Source of the DNA: Nitrosomonas sp. Is35
GTDB taxonomy: Bacteria > Pseudomonadota > Gammaproteobacteria > Burkholderiales > Nitrosomonadaceae
DNA length: 64,000 nucleotides
NCBI RefSeq assembly: GCF_033063295.1
Contig: NZ_JAWJZH010000001.1
Span: 496,001 to 560,000, forward strand
Reading direction: 5' to 3'
This document shows positions 9,342 through 19,700 of the stretch, piece after piece. Position numbers and translations under genes: made by a program. How positions within the stretch are numbered: the first letter of the stretch is position 1; each line of letters starts with the position of its first letter. The notes beneath the pieces are model-generated. The model was not told where the DNA came from and searched no databases. It saw nothing but the letters and a program-made list of their open reading frames with translations.

Positions 9342-10829
9342 CTATGTTTTTTTCTTCAGCGGTTCCGGGTAAGGGTACAGAATATTCAGCGCTACGCTTT
9401 TGCCGGCGGTTTCGACAATGCGCACGTGCTCGCGCTTAAATTGCCGTGCGTGACGTAAGCCGCACGAATGCGCAATCATGTTGATTTCTTTGTTGACGTT
9501 CCGGGCGTAGTTCGCAACCCGCAGGTATTTTTCTTCCACCACTAGACCGTTTTGCAGCCGTTCGTCGTGCGTTGTAATGCCGGTGGGGCAGGTATTTAAA
9601 TGACAGCGCATTGCCTGAATACAACCGAGTGAAAACATAAAGCCGCGCGCGGTGTTGACAAAATCGGCACCGGCGCAGAGCGCCCAGGCTCCTTCTGCGG
9701 ATGTCACCAGTTTTCCGGCCGCCACCACATAAATGCGTTTTTTCAAATCGGATTGCAACAAAGCATCGACGACGCGCGGCAGGGCTTCCGCGATCGGCAA
9801 GCTGACGTGATCCATCAGTGTCTGCGGCGCCGCGCCGCTGCCGCCTTCGCCGCCGTCGATAGTCAAAAAGTCCGGCGCATAGTCGAGTCCGCGCCGGTTG
9901 ATGCTGTCGCATAGCTCATTGATGAAATTCCAGCCGCCAATCGCCGTCTTGATCCCGACCGGGCGTCCGGTCAGTTCGCGGATGTAATGGATTTTATCGA
10001 GCAACTCGTCAATGTTGTTAATATCCTTGTGGCGGTTCGGGCTGATCGAGTCCTGATTAACCGGAATGCCACGGATCACGGCAATCTCACTATGCACTTT
10101 ACCGGCTGGCAGTAATCCGCCTTTGCCGGGTTTCGCACCTTGCGACAACTTGATTTCAAACGCCTTGACCACTTTGCTCAATTCTTTCGCGCGCTGCGGC
10201 GAGAAATTGCCGTGCTCGTCGCGGATGCCGTATTTCGCGGTACCGATTTGCATGATCACATCGCAGCCGCCTTCCAGGTGATACGGTGCCAGACCGCCTT
10301 CGCCGGTATTCAACCAGCAACCGGCTTGCGCGGCGCCGAGCGATAACGCGCGTACCGCAGGCTTGGAAATGGCGCCATAACTCATGCCACTGATGTTGAT
10401 GATCGATTTCGCCTCGAACGGCTGTTCGCAGTAGCCCTCGCCGATATGCAACGACGGCGTGGGCAACTGATCTTCTTCCTGAATCGGGAAAGCGGCATTG
10501 ACAAAAATAATCGAACCCGGCTGACGTAAATCATTGGTCGATCCGAAACCGACCACGCTGCCTTTATTTTTGGAATTCTTGTAAATCCAGCCGCGCGTGG
10601 CGCGATTGAATGGCATCTCGTCGCGATCGTTGGCAAAGAAATATTGCCGGAAGTATTTGCCCTGGATCTCGAAAAAATAGCGTAGGCGACCAATGACCGG
10701 ATAATTGCGCAGGATCGAGTGCTTTTTCTGCGTCACATCCTGGATGAACCAGACGGCGATCATACCGACGGTCACAACACCCAGCATCGTGGCAATACTA
10801 TAAATGATCAAATCAATCGCGCTGGACAT
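9342..10829 (-). CDS. Membrane-anchored FMN-binding glutamate synthase family protein
   Basis: A 495-residue protein with one N-terminal membrane helix (about 5-30) followed by a domain matching the central/FMN region of the glutamate synthase large subunit. Visible landmarks are MSYGAISKPAVRAL, NTGEGG, QGAKPGKGG, ISPNRHKDI, DGGEGGSGAAP and the cysteine cluster CIQAMRCHLNTCPTG, which in GltB holds an iron-sulfur cluster. There is no glutaminase domain and no partner gltD nearby, so it is unlikely to be the ordinary GOGAT. Such stand-alone GltB-like proteins are widespread and their physiological reaction is not settled. It appears monocistronic, read away from nadC. Confidence 0.85.
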   Translation of the reverse strand: MSSAIDLIIYSIATMLGVVTVGMIAVWFIQDVTQKKHSILRNYPVIGRLRYFFEIQGKYFRQYFFANDRDEMPFNRATRGWIYKNSKNKGSVVGFGSTNDLRQPGSIIFVNAAFPIQEEDQLPTPSLHIGEGYCEQPFEAKSIINISGMSYGAISKPAVRALSLGAAQAGCWLNTGEGGLAPYHLEGGCDVIMQIGTAKYGIRDEHGNFSPQRAKELSKVVKAFEIKLSQGAKPGKGGLLPAGKVHSEIAVIRGIPVNQDSISPNRHKDINNIDELLDKIHYIRELTGRPVGIKTAIGGWNFINELCDSINRRGLDYAPDFLTIDGGEGGSGAAPQTLMDHVSLPIAEALPRVVDALLQSDLKKRIYVVAAGKLVTSAEGAWALCAGADFVNTARGFMFSLGCIQAMRCHLNTCPTGITTHDERLQNGLVVEEKYLRVANYARNVNKEINMIAHSCGLRHARQFKREHVRIVETAGKSVALNILYPYPEPLKKKT

Positions 10830-10944
10830 ACAATCTCCTGGTTATGCTGGGCACCCTATATACTATCTGTTCGATGGATGTAAGTGAACTGTACGGGATA
10901 GTATGAAAAACCGCCGGAAATACGGCGATGCCAGTCGGGTACCC

Positions 10945-10950
10945 TATAAT
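10945..10950 (+). promoter_or_regulatory. Possible -10 element of nadC
   Basis: A perfect TATAAT sits 34 bases before the TTG at 10984. No good -35 hexamer is seen at 16-18 bases upstream, so this is only suggestive. It matters because it lies inside the longest possible nadC frame and would favour the downstream start. Confidence 0.35.
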
Positions 10951-10983
10951 GCACTCTTCGTTGAAAATAAGGGTACAAAAGAA

Positions 10984-11838
10984 TTGAGAGATTTACACAA
11001 TGAAATTTACGCCAACGTGCAACGCGCGCTGCAAGAGGATATCGGCACGGGTGATTTGACGGCGTCGCTGATTCCCAGCAGCAAGATTCTGACGGCGACG
11101 GTGATCAGCCGGGAAGCTGTGGTTTTGTGCGGTGTGCAGTGGTTTGAGGCGTGTTTTGTATCGCTGGCGGCGGACACCGAGATCGAATGGTTCGCCAAGG
11201 ATGGCGATTTTGTTCCGGCCGGGCAGACATTATGCGAGATCAAGGGAAATGCCCGCGCGCTGCTGACAGCAGAGCGTTCGGCGTTGAACTTCCTGCAACT
11301 GTTGTCCGCCGTGGCGACGCAAACCAAACGGTATGCCGATGCCGTCGCCGGTACCCGGGCGGTGATCGTCGATACGCGTAAAACCTTGCCGGGTTTGCGG
11401 CTGGCGCAGAAATACGCGGTGACGTGCGGCGGTGGGGCGAATCATCGCATCGGGCTATACGACGGGATTCTGATCAAGGAGAACCACATCATCGCCGCCG
11501 GAGGGATTCAACCGGCTTTAAGCAGGGCGCGCGAAATCGCGCCGCCGGGTGTGTTTATCCAGATCGAAGTGGAGTCGTTGCAGGAATTGCAGGAAACATT
11601 GGCAGCGGGCGCCCGCATGGTGTTGCTGGACAATTTTACGCTGAATCAGCTAGCGGATGCGGTGACGTTGACTCGCAAGCAAGCGGGTGAGGCTGTGATA
11701 TTGGAGGCATCCGGCAACATTGCCTTGGATAATGTGCGGCAGGTGGCGGAAACAGGGGTGGATCGAATATCGATTGGTGGCTTGACCAAAAATATCCAAG
11801 CGATCGATTTATCGATGCGGTTTGCCGAGCCGGGATAA
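10984..11838 (+). CDS. nadC: Nicotinate-nucleotide pyrophosphorylase (quinolinate phosphoribosyltransferase)
   Basis: NadC converts quinolinate and PRPP to nicotinate mononucleotide in de novo NAD synthesis. Family landmarks are EDIGTGDLTASL near the N terminus, LLSAVATQT, the VDTRKTLPGLR loop, HRIGLYDGILIKENH and the closing IEASGNI/ISIGGLTK-type strands (here LEASGNI and ISIGGLTKN). The open frame runs back to an ATG at 10903, but those 27 extra residues do not match the family, and a TATAAT lies within them. A TTG at 10984, with AAGGG ten bases upstream, gives 284 residues, the normal length. The gene converges on cysG with a 24-base gap. Confidence 0.93.
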   Translation: MRDLHNEIYANVQRALQEDIGTGDLTASLIPSSKILTATVISREAVVLCGVQWFEACFVSLAADTEIEWFAKDGDFVPAGQTLCEIKGNARALLTAERSALNFLQLLSAVATQTKRYADAVAGTRAVIVDTRKTLPGLRLAQKYAVTCGGGANHRIGLYDGILIKENHIIAAGGIQPALSRAREIAPPGVFIQIEVESLQELQETLAAGARMVLLDNFTLNQLADAVTLTRKQAGEAVILEASGNIALDNVRQVAETGVDRISIGGLTKNIQAIDLSMRFAEPG

Positions 11839-11862
11839 AACCGTGGTGTGCCAGCGGTTTCT

Positions 11863-13314
11863 TTATTCGAGCGGCTGCTTGGTTTCCGGATCCAATGCCA
11901 GGATGTTCGCTGGCGCATTTTCTGCATCCGAAGCCGGTTCGAACCATGCCAGATTCCGATGCAGCTTGACGACTGCGCCGACGATGATCAGTGTGGGCGG
12001 AGTCAAGTGGGCGTCTTCCGCCAGACCGGGCAGTGTGTGCAGGGTTCCGGTGACAATCCTCTGCTTTTGCGTCGTGCCTTGCTGAATGATGGCGGCGGGT
12101 GTGCTGTCCGGCAGGCCGTGCGCGATCAATTGCTGGCATAGTACGGACAATCCCAACAGTCCCATATAGATCACGATAGTTTGATGGGGGCGGGCGAGAT
12201 GCGGCCAGTCTAGATCGATACTGTTGTTTTTCAGATGGCCGGTGACAAAAATGCACGATTGCGCGTAATCGCGGTGCGTCAACGGAATGCCGGCATAAGC
12301 CGCAACGCCAGAGGCGGCGGTAATGCCGGGTACTACCTGAAAGGGGATATGGTGCGCAGCCAAGGTTTCGATTTCTTCGCCGCCACGGCCGAAAATAAAA
12401 GGATCACCACCTTTCAGCCGCAATACCCGCTTACCTTCTTGCGCCAATCGCACCAGCAACTGGTTGATCGATTCCTGCGCCAGGGTATGACGGTTGCGTT
12501 CTTTTCCGGCATAAATGCGCGTGGCGTCACGGCGCACCATGTCCAGAATCGCCGGTGAGACCAGGCGGTCATAAACCACGACATCGGCTTGTTGCATCAG
12601 GCGCATGGCGCGAAATGTGAGTAAATCGGGATTTCCCGGACCGGCGCCGACCAGATACACTTCGCCTTGCGGCGGCTCATCTTTCTCTTGTTGCAACGAT
12701 TGCAACAAATAATTCTGCGCCGCTTGATCCTTTCCGGCCAATACCATTGCCGCAAATTGGCCTTGCAGCGCTTTTTCCCAGAAGATGCGCCGCTTTTCCG
12801 AGTGCGTGAAATGTTGTTTGACGTGTTCGCGGAATCTACCCGCCATCGCGGCAAGGCGCCCATACGCGGCGGGTATCATGGTTTCCAGTTGCGCACGCAG
12901 TAACCGTGCGAGAACCGGCGATTGCCCGCCGCTGGAGATGGCGATCAACAGCGGTGAACGGTCGACGATGGAGGGCATGATGAACGTGCATAATTCCGGA
13001 TCATCCACGACATTGACCGGAATTTGCCGCTGCTGTGCCGCTGCGGAAACCTGCCGGTTGGTGTCGCGATCATCGGTTGCGGCAATGACTAAAACGATAT
13101 CTTCCAGATGTCCGGGCTGAAAATATTCAGCACGGTGTTTGATTTTGCCTTGTGCGTGGAACTCATTTAATGCGTTACTTAGCTCTGGCGATACCACCGA
13201 AACATGCGCTCCGGTCTGAAGCAAAAGCATAACCTTGCGCGTGGCGACTTCGCCGCCACCGACAACCAGGCAAGCTTTGTTTTTGATGTTGAGGAAGACC
13301 GGCAGAAAATCCAT
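11863..13314 (-). CDS. cysG: Siroheme synthase CysG (trifunctional)
   Basis: CysG makes siroheme, the cofactor of sulfite and nitrite reductases, from uroporphyrinogen III. The N-terminal half (1-210) is the precorrin-2 dehydrogenase/ferrochelatase, with the NAD-binding VVGGGEVATRK, the IAATDD segment and FIMPSIVDRSPL. The C-terminal half is the SAM-dependent methyltransferase, with VYLVGAGPGNPDLLT, RLKGGDPFIFGRGGEE and GITAASGVAAYAGIPLTHR. The frame allows a start at 13341, but MDFLPVF at 13314 matches the family N terminus. No strong Shine-Dalgarno is seen at either start. A 56-base hairpin lies just upstream. Confidence 0.95.
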   Translation of the reverse strand: MDFLPVFLNIKNKACLVVGGGEVATRKVMLLLQTGAHVSVVSPELSNALNEFHAQGKIKHRAEYFQPGHLEDIVLVIAATDDRDTNRQVSAAAQQRQIPVNVVDDPELCTFIMPSIVDRSPLLIAISSGGQSPVLARLLRAQLETMIPAAYGRLAAMAGRFREHVKQHFTHSEKRRIFWEKALQGQFAAMVLAGKDQAAQNYLLQSLQQEKDEPPQGEVYLVGAGPGNPDLLTFRAMRLMQQADVVVYDRLVSPAILDMVRRDATRIYAGKERNRHTLAQESINQLLVRLAQEGKRVLRLKGGDPFIFGRGGEEIETLAAHHIPFQVVPGITAASGVAAYAGIPLTHRDYAQSCIFVTGHLKNNSIDLDWPHLARPHQTIVIYMGLLGLSVLCQQLIAHGLPDSTPAAIIQQGTTQKQRIVTGTLHTLPGLAEDAHLTPPTLIIVGAVVKLHRNLAWFEPASDAENAPANILALDPETKQPLE

Positions 13315-13348
13315 GATGTTTCGAAGAGTTTTTAATCCCAATAATAAA

Positions 13349-13404
13349 GGAAGCGCTGATTAATTCTAAGCCAAATACCGGCTTATGCGTTAATCAGCGC
13401 TTCC
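13349..13404. repeat. Long nested hairpin between pstS-like gene and cysG
   Basis: A perfect 15-base inverted repeat (GGAAGCGCTGATTAA at 13349-13363, its complement at 13390-13404) encloses a second 6-base inverted repeat (TAAGCC at 13367-13372, GGCTTA at 13380-13385). On the minus strand the structure is followed by TTTATTATT. It could therefore be the terminator of the PstS-like gene that ends at 13462, but it is longer than most terminators. The ends look like the inverted termini of a miniature mobile element. I see no convincing target-site duplication. Confidence 0.7.
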
Positions 13405-13461
13405 TAGAGTTGAGGCAATTTTCTACAGCGATATCCGTATAGAAGTTTTTACCGGGGAAGG

Positions 13462-14457
13462 CTATAAACTGGATTCCAGTTTAAGTATATCTTCCAGTTT
13501 GATGTTCGTTCCGGTTCCTTTGAACACGGTGCCTACTTTCTTCTTGCTCAGATGCTCGATGTTGAGGTTATAGACTTCTTTTGAGAGCGGGAAATATTTG
13601 ACTTCCGTCACCAGCGCCGCGGCATTCTGCATGTAGAAATTAACAAATTCCTGAACTTCGGGTTTTTCGGTCGATTTGGCGTTGACGTAGATGAATACAG
13701 GGCGCGATAACGGTTTATAGCTGTTATTTTCTACCGTGGCAGCGGATGGCAACACGCCGCCGTTGCCATTGTCGATCGCGACGGCGCTGATTTTTTTGCT
13801 ATTTTCGATGTAATACGCGAAGCCGAAGAATCCTAACGCGTAAATGTCGCTGGCGACGCCTTGTACCAGCACGTTGTCATCTTCCGATGCGGTGAAATCG
13901 CCGCGGCTTGATTTGGCTTTGCCGACAACGGCTTCGGTGAAGTACTCGAAGGTACCGGAATCCGCGCCGGGGCCGTAGAGCTTAATCTTTTTGTCAGGCC
14001 ATTCGGGATTGATTTGATTCCAGCTGGTGATTTTACCTTGCGCACCCGGTTCCCAGATTCTCTTCAGCTCGTCGACGGTGATGGTTTTGCTCCAGGTATT
14101 TTTTGGATTTACAACGACGGTCAAAGCATCAAATGCGATGGGCATTTCGATATATTGCACGCCTGCTTCCTTACAGGCTTCCATTTCCAGTTGAGTGATG
14201 GGACGCGAGGCATTGACGATATCGATTTCATTGCGGCAGAATTTTTTGAACCCGCCGCCTGTTCCGGAGATACCGACGGTGACACGAACCGCACCACGCT
14301 TGGCAATCTGGAAGTCTTCGGCGACTGCTTCGGTAATGGGGAAAACCGTGCTGGAACCGTCGATCTTTACGATCGGACTGGCGATTGTTGTTGTAATAGC
14401 GGATGCGCTCAACAGTATAGCCGCTAAGAATGTTCTGAAGTTAAACGAGGTCAACAT
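13462..14457 (-). CDS. PstS-like phosphate-binding periplasmic protein
   Basis: A 331-residue solute-binding protein of the PstS superfamily. The start at 14457 is chosen because TGGAGAA lies at the right distance and the product then opens with a clean signal peptide ending near TIASP. The phosphate-binding loop [10 protein letters not shown] and the conserved SRPITQLE and [13 protein letters not shown] segments are present. PstS proteins deliver phosphate to the PstCAB transporter, but no pstC, pstA, pstB or phoU is near, so this copy is solitary. A nearby long hairpin may end its transcript. Binding of phosphate is inferred from the family. Confidence 0.85.
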   Translation of the reverse strand: MLTSFNFRTFLAAILLSASAITTTIASPIVKIDGSSTVFPITEAVAEDFQIAKRGAVRVTVGISGTGGGFKKFCRNEIDIVNASRPITQLEMEACKEAGVQYIEMPIAFDALTVVVNPKNTWSKTITVDELKRIWEPGAQGKITSWNQINPEWPDKKIKLYGPGADSGTFEYFTEAVVGKAKSSRGDFTASEDDNVLVQGVASDIYALGFFGFAYYIENSKKISAVAIDNGNGGVLPSAATVENNSYKPLSRPVFIYVNAKSTEKPEVQEFVNFYMQNAAALVTEVKYFPLSKEVYNLNIEHLSKKKVGTVFKGTGTNIKLEDILKLESSL

Positions 14458-14636
14458 GAATATGTTCTCCAGGTGAGTCAATAAAATGGTCATGAAAGAT
14501 TGTGCAACCGGTGCGGTATCTTATTTCAGAATTGTTACAGGATTATGACAATCATTTTTTTGTCTTAAGGCCGGTGTGCGTGTGCTGATTTTTTGCGCAT
14601 TTATGCAAAAAAGCTGCCGGTAAAAATGATGCCGCA

Positions 14637-15998
14637 TTAAGAATTGCTGGCAGTCTGGATGGTTTCAGCGATACGCTCAGCCCAGTGATTGATTTTATGC
14701 TTCGATTCCCCTTCAACCATGACGCGAATCAATGGTTCTGTGCCCGATGCGCGAATCAGCACACGGCCTTTATCGCTCAAATCGGTCTCGGCTTCTTCGC
14801 GCACGGCTTGGACTGCTTTGTTGGCGCTGAAATTGAACGGTTTGGGAGTTTTCACGTTGATCAAGCGTTGCGGGTAAAGCGAGACGCCGCGCATGAACTC
14901 GGCCAGGGTTTTATTTGTATCGCGTAACGCATACAGCACTTGCAGAGCGGAAATAATGCCGTCGCCTGTCGTATGCTTATCCATGCAGATGATATGTCCG
15001 GAATTTTCACCGCCGAGCTGCCATCCTTTCTCTTGCAATGCCTCCAACACGTAGCGGTCACCGACGTTGGCGCGAAGAAATGGAATATTCATTTTTTTGA
15101 ATTGCGCTTCGATCGCCAGATTGGTCATCAGGGTACCGGCAACCCCGCCAGTCAGCATTTTATTCTGCTGGCGGTGTTTGGCGATAATATAAATCAGTTG
15201 ATCGCCATCATAAATCCGGCCATTTTTGTCGGCCATCATGAGCCGGTCGCCGTCGCCATCCAACGCGATACCTAAGTCGGCGTGGTGCTGTTTGACAGCT
15301 TTTTGCAACGTCGCGCAATGCGTCGCGCCGCACTCCAAGTTGATATTCAGTCCATTGGGTTGCACACCGATGGGTATGACATCCGCCCCCAATTCGTGCA
15401 TGACGTGACCGGCGATATGATAAGCGGCACCATGTGCGCAATCGACGACGATACGCAGTCCGCGCAGGTCAAGGTGATAGGGGAATGTGCTTTTACAAAA
15501 TTCGATATAGCGTCCGGCGGCATCGTCAATACGCTGTACTTTCCCTAATTGAGCGGAAGGTTTGGTTTCGATCGGCGCATGGATGCCGCTTTCGATTTTA
15601 TGTTCTATTTCGTCAGGTAGTTTTCTACCTTCGGCAGAAAAGAATTTGACGCCGTTGTCCTCGAATAAATTATGCGAAGCCGAAATCACGATCCCGGCTT
15701 GCAGCCGCAAGGCGCGGATCAGGTACGCGATGGCCGGGGTCGGCATCGGTCCGGATAGAATGACATCCACACCGGCGGCGCATAATCCTGCTTCCAACGC
15801 GGATTCCAGCATATAACCCGATACCCGGGTATCCTTGCCGATCAGAACGGTCGGGCGTTTGCCTTGCATCAAATGCCAATCGGCAGCAGCGAGAACTTTA
15901 CCGGCGGAATAGCCTAGATGCAGAATAAAATCCGGCGTGATGGGTGCTTTGCCGACACGTCCGCGAATACCATCTGTTCCAAAATATTTTTTAGTCAA
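14637..15998 (-). CDS. glmM: Phosphoglucosamine mutase
   Basis: GlmM converts glucosamine-6-phosphate to glucosamine-1-phosphate for UDP-GlcNAc, a precursor of peptidoglycan and lipopolysaccharide. The 453-residue protein starts [11 protein letters not shown], has the phosphoserine loop ISASHN with Ser108 as the catalytic residue, the metal-binding LDGDGDR, the sugar-binding GGENSGH and the phosphate-binding [12 protein letters not shown] near the end. Gene order ftsH-folP-glmM on one strand is the standard proteobacterial arrangement. It lies 42 bases after the folP stop and is probably co-transcribed with it. Confidence 0.97.
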   Translation of the reverse strand: MTKKYFGTDGIRGRVGKAPITPDFILHLGYSAGKVLAAADWHLMQGKRPTVLIGKDTRVSGYMLESALEAGLCAAGVDVILSGPMPTPAIAYLIRALRLQAGIVISASHNLFEDNGVKFFSAEGRKLPDEIEHKIESGIHAPIETKPSAQLGKVQRIDDAAGRYIEFCKSTFPYHLDLRGLRIVVDCAHGAAYHIAGHVMHELGADVIPIGVQPNGLNINLECGATHCATLQKAVKQHHADLGIALDGDGDRLMMADKNGRIYDGDQLIYIIAKHRQQNKMLTGGVAGTLMTNLAIEAQFKKMNIPFLRANVGDRYVLEALQEKGWQLGGENSGHIICMDKHTTGDGIISALQVLYALRDTNKTLAEFMRGVSLYPQRLINVKTPKPFNFSANKAVQAVREEAETDLSDKGRVLIRASGTEPLIRVMVEGESKHKINHWAERIAETIQTASNS

Positions 15999-16040
15999 TT
16001 TGAGCGGTGTTTAATTGCGATGAGATGCGGTTGAATGGGT

Positions 16041-16877
16041 TTACTGTGTGTCACAATTTTTCATTGCCGCGTAGACAGCGAGCGCTTCCTTGGTGGCTCT
16101 GACATCATGCACACGCACAATTTTGGCACCTTTGACTACTGCAAGCAAGGCTGCCGCGATACTTTCATGAATACGGTGATTTGCGCTGTTTCCCGTGATG
16201 GCGCCGAGCATGGATTTGCGCGATAAGCCTGCTAACAATGGAACACCAAGTGTAGTCAATTGATCCAGCTGATTTAACAGGGTGAAGTTATGTTGCAGCG
16301 TTTTGCCAAAACCAAAACCCGGATCGATCACCAACCGGTCTTCCGCTATACCGGCGGCGGCTGCTGCCTGGATGCGTTGGTGCAAGAAATCTTTCACTTC
16401 ATGAATGATATTCTGGTATTGCGGGTTTGCTTGCATCGTCTGCGGCGTGCCTTGCATATGCATTAAGCAAAGCTGCACATGATTGCTTTGTGCGACGGCT
16501 TCCAATGCACCGGGGCTGCGTAACGCATTCACGTCATTGATCATGAAAGCACCCGCAGCTATGGCGTGTTTCATCACTTCGGGCTTTGAAGTATCGATCG
16601 ATATTGGAATTCCGGTATCGGCAAGCGCTTCCAGTACAGGGATAACACGACTTATCTCTTCGTCAATGCTGACTTGCTGACTTCCCGGGCGCGTTGACTC
16701 TCCGCCAATATCGAGGATATCGGCGCCTTCATCGATCAAATGCTTGGCGTGGGTAATCGCTTGCTGTGCCGATAAGTACAGCCCGCCATCCGAGAAAGAA
16801 TCGGGTGTTACGTTAATGATGCCCATGATCAACGGGCGATTGCTGGACAGGATTGGGTTTTGCGCGAATGAAGACAC
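16041..16877 (-). CDS. folP: Dihydropteroate synthase
   Basis: FolP joins p-aminobenzoate to the pterin pyrophosphate in folate synthesis and is the target of sulfonamides. The 278-residue TIM barrel shows the pterin loop GIINVTPDSFSDGG, then GGESTRPGS, SIDTSKPEVM, INDVNALR, VIDPGFGFGKT and the GLSRKSML phosphate site, all intact. The start codon is GTG. A Shine-Dalgarno is weak, and a strong hairpin (16908-16937) sits in the 79-base gap after ftsH, so folP may be partly insulated from ftsH transcription. Confidence 0.96.
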   Translation of the reverse strand: MSSFAQNPILSSNRPLIMGIINVTPDSFSDGGLYLSAQQAITHAKHLIDEGADILDIGGESTRPGSQQVSIDEEISRVIPVLEALADTGIPISIDTSKPEVMKHAIAAGAFMINDVNALRSPGALEAVAQSNHVQLCLMHMQGTPQTMQANPQYQNIIHEVKDFLHQRIQAAAAAGIAEDRLVIDPGFGFGKTLQHNFTLLNQLDQLTTLGVPLLAGLSRKSMLGAITGNSANHRIHESIAAALLAVVKGAKIVRVHDVRATKEALAVYAAMKNCDTQ

Positions 16878-16907
16878 AGTGGAATGAAAGGAGTTATAGA
16901 AGTGAAA

Positions 16908-16937
16908 ACGGGATACGATTTTATGGTCGTATCCCGT
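16908..16937 (-). terminator. Terminator or attenuator hairpin between ftsH and folP
   Basis: An 11-base perfect inverted repeat (ACGGGATACGA at 16908-16918 and its complement at 16927-16937) with an 8-base loop is followed on the minus strand by TTTC. It begins 20 bases after the ftsH stop and could end or attenuate the ftsH transcript before folP. The T tract is short, so partial read-through is likely. Confidence 0.65.
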
Positions 16938-16956
16938 TCATCCCGATTACTGATGA

Positions 16957-18879
16957 TTAATCAGCTTCTTTTGCAATCTCTTGCGGTGCAGCGGGTTCTT
17001 TGGGTTCATCCGTTTTTACCGCAGTAGATGGTCCTTCGTTTGCCACTGTGGAAGACATTGATTGAGGCGGTTTGGGTGGACGTGGCGGACGACCGTCCAT
17101 AATATCGTTGATTTGATCGCTATCGATCGTTTCCCATTCCAGCAATGCTTGTGTCATTGCTTCAATCTTATCTTTGTTTTCTTCAATGAGTTTACGAGCA
17201 ATCGCATACTGTTCATCCACAATGCGGCGAACTTCTGCATCAACGGCTTGCATCGTTTTTTCACTCATATTTTTATGCGTGGTGACTGAACGGCCAAGAA
17301 AAACCTCGCCTTCATTTTCACCATAAACCATCGGTCCAAGTACGTCAGACATCCCCCACTGGGTAACCATTTGCCGCGCCAATTCGGTAGCGCGTTCAAA
17401 ATCGTTGGATGCGCCCGTGGTCATTTGATGCATGAAAACTTCCTCGGCAATACGGCCGCCAAACATCACGGAAATTCTTTGCAGAATTTCTTCACGTTCC
17501 ATGCTGAAACGGTCTTCCGTCGGCAGTTGCATCGTTACACCCAAGGCGCGGCCACGCGGAATAATCGTTACTTTATGCACCGGATCGGTTTTTGGCAGCA
17601 ATTGAGCTACTACCGCATGACCTGATTCGTGGTAAGCAGTATTGCGGCGTTCATGTTCCGGCATGACCACCGAGCGGCGTTCCGCACCCATGAAAATTTT
17701 GTCTTTGGCACGTTCAAAATCTTCCATGTCGACCAGACGCTTGTTGCTGCGCGCGGCAAACAACGCTGCTTCATTGACCAGATTGGCCAGATCGGCACCT
17801 GACATACCTGGAGTGCCACGCGCCAGAATATCCGCTTTGACATCGGGTGAAAGCGGTACTTTGCGCATATGCACGTGCAGAATTTGCTCGCGTCCGCGGA
17901 TATCCGGTAACGGTACCGTAACTTGACGGTCAAAACGGCCAGGACGTAACAATGCTGGATCCAATACATCAGGACGGTTCGTTGCTGCGATTACGATCAC
18001 GCCCATGGCGCCTTCAAAACCATCCATTTCCACCAGCAGTTGGTTGAGCGTTTGTTCGCGTTCATCGTTTCCGCCACCCAATCCAGCACCGCGTTGACGG
18101 CCAACCGCATCAATCTCGTCAATAAAGATAATGCAGGGTGCATGTTTTTTAGCTTGCTCGAACATGTCACGCACACGGGATGCGCCCACACCGACAAACA
18201 TTTCAACGAAATCCGAACCGGAAATGCTGAAGAAAGGTACTCCCGCTTCTCCTGCGATGGCTCGCGCCAGCAATGTTTTACCGGTACCTGGACTGCCTAC
18301 CATCAAAACCCCACGGGGGATTCGTCCGCCAAGTTTCTGGAATTTGGACGGATCACGCAGGAATTCAACCAGCTCTGCTACTTCTTCCTTTGCTTCCTCG
18401 CAACCTGCAACGTCGTTGAAAGTCACTGTGTTGGCTGATTTATCCAACATTCGCGCTTTGCTTTTACCGAACGAGAATGCGCCGCCATTGCGTCCACCAC
18501 CCTGCATTTGCCGCATGAAGAAAATCCATACCGCAATCAGTAATAGCATTGGGAACCACGAGATGAAAATACTCATCAGCATGGATGGTTCTTCTTCCGG
18601 TTTAGCTTCAACAATGACGCCGGCTTTGAGTAAATCACTGACCATCCATGGATCGGATGGCGCATAGGTTGTAAAGCGTCTGCCATCGGATTTCGTACCT
18701 TTCAGGGTCCGGCCTTCAATGACAACTTTGGCAATTCTGCCTTGATTCAATTCAGAAATGAATTGAGAATATTCCATCGGTACTTGCGTCGGTTGACGTA
18801 CGCTGAATTGGTTAAATACAGTCATCAACACAAGTGCAATTACCAGCCAAATGGCCATGTTTTTAATTAAGTTATTCAA
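16957..18879 (-). CDS. ftsH: ATP-dependent zinc metalloprotease FtsH
   Basis: FtsH is the inner-membrane AAA protease that degrades misplaced membrane proteins and short-lived regulators. The 640-residue protein has two membrane helices (about 5-24 and 100-122) flanking a periplasmic segment. The AAA module has Walker A GSPGTGKT at 195-202 (Lys201; the usual second residue Pro is Ser here, a mild variation), Walker B IIFIDEID at 250-257 and the second region of homology [18 protein letters not shown]. The zinc protease motif HESGH is at 417-421. The C-terminal tail is rich in Pro and charged residues. Confidence 0.97.
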   Translation of the reverse strand: MNNLIKNMAIWLVIALVLMTVFNQFSVRQPTQVPMEYSQFISELNQGRIAKVVIEGRTLKGTKSDGRRFTTYAPSDPWMVSDLLKAGVIVEAKPEEEPSMLMSIFISWFPMLLLIAVWIFFMRQMQGGGRNGGAFSFGKSKARMLDKSANTVTFNDVAGCEEAKEEVAELVEFLRDPSKFQKLGGRIPRGVLMVGSPGTGKTLLARAIAGEAGVPFFSISGSDFVEMFVGVGASRVRDMFEQAKKHAPCIIFIDEIDAVGRQRGAGLGGGNDEREQTLNQLLVEMDGFEGAMGVIVIAATNRPDVLDPALLRPGRFDRQVTVPLPDIRGREQILHVHMRKVPLSPDVKADILARGTPGMSGADLANLVNEAALFAARSNKRLVDMEDFERAKDKIFMGAERRSVVMPEHERRNTAYHESGHAVVAQLLPKTDPVHKVTIIPRGRALGVTMQLPTEDRFSMEREEILQRISVMFGGRIAEEVFMHQMTTGASNDFERATELARQMVTQWGMSDVLGPMVYGENEGEVFLGRSVTTHKNMSEKTMQAVDAEVRRIVDEQYAIARKLIEENKDKIEAMTQALLEWETIDSDQINDIMDGRPPRPPKPPQSMSSTVANEGPSTAVKTDEPKEPAAPQEIAKEAD

Positions 18880-19052
18880 GATAGCTCCTTGGTTTGCACC
18901 TTAAAAATCATTGATTGGACATTCTAACTCTATTTTGTCAAATAGAACAGAACAGTTCATGTTATAGAAATTTGCTATCAAACTATCATCCTACTCTTTA
19001 CATTCGCCTTAATCACTGAGGGGATCCATTCATTTCTCAGTGATTGCCGTTG

Positions 19053-19673
19053 TTACTTTTTTCCGAGTCCTAATAAATATAATTCGTTGCTGCGATTACG
19101 CGAGGCTTCCGGTTTTCGCACCGCAACGCTTTTGAATCCGGCGCGCATGTCGCGATGAAACTGATCAAAATCCCTGCCTTGAAAAACTTTGACTAGGAAA
19201 TTTCCGCCATAGTTCAGTTGTTCCATCGAGAACGCCAGCGCTAGTTCAGCCAAGTACATACTTCTGGCTTGATCGCTGACTACAATACCACTCATATTGG
19301 GTGCCATGTCTGAAATGACAAGATCCGGCTGCCGCTCCTCCAGATGTTTTCTTAATTCAAACAGTGCGCGCTCTTCTCTAAAATCATCCTGAATAAATGC
19401 TACACCGGGCAAAGGCGCCATTTCCAGGATATCCAATGCAATTACTTTTCCATGCTGACCTATTTTCTGGCTGGCGACTTGAGACCAGCTGCCGGGTGCA
19501 GCACCTAAATCGACAACAATCATACCGGATTTAAATAGATGATCCCGCTCGGCGATCTCAAGCAGCTTGTAAGCGGCACGAGAACGATAACCTTCTTTCT
19601 TGGATTGCTTGACGAAAAAATCATTAACATGTTCTTTCATCCAAGCTTTGCTGGTTTTAGCCCGTTTCATCAA
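19053..19673 (-). CDS. rlmE: 23S rRNA 2'-O-ribose methyltransferase RlmE
   Basis: RlmE (RrmJ/FtsJ) methylates the ribose of U2552 in the 23S rRNA A loop late in 50S assembly. The 206-residue protein has the SAM-binding VVDLGAAPGSWSQ, the conserved SRAAYKLLEI, ISDMAPNMSG and LVKVFQG segments. These carry the lysine, aspartate and second lysine of the catalytic set. It lies upstream of ftsH on the same strand and diverges from the yhbY-like gene across only 27 bases, an arrangement also seen in E. coli. Confidence 0.96.
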   Translation of the reverse strand: MMKRAKTSKAWMKEHVNDFFVKQSKKEGYRSRAAYKLLEIAERDHLFKSGMIVVDLGAAPGSWSQVASQKIGQHGKVIALDILEMAPLPGVAFIQDDFREERALFELRKHLEERQPDLVISDMAPNMSGIVVSDQARSMYLAELALAFSMEQLNYGGNFLVKVFQGRDFDQFHRDMRAGFKSVAVRKPEASRNRSNELYLLGLGKK

Positions 19674-19700
19674 GTAAAATAATACGTTTAAAGAGAATTT

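Noticed and set aside
10903..10983. N-terminal extension of nadC from the ATG at 10903
   Set aside because: The extra residues do not match the family and contain a TATAAT; the TTG at 10984 gives the usual protein length.
14589..14612. Inverted repeat TTTTTTGC/GCAAAAAA between pstS-like gene and glmM
   Set aside because: Mostly A/T pairing and only two G-C pairs; a possible weak hairpin but not convincing as a terminator or operator.
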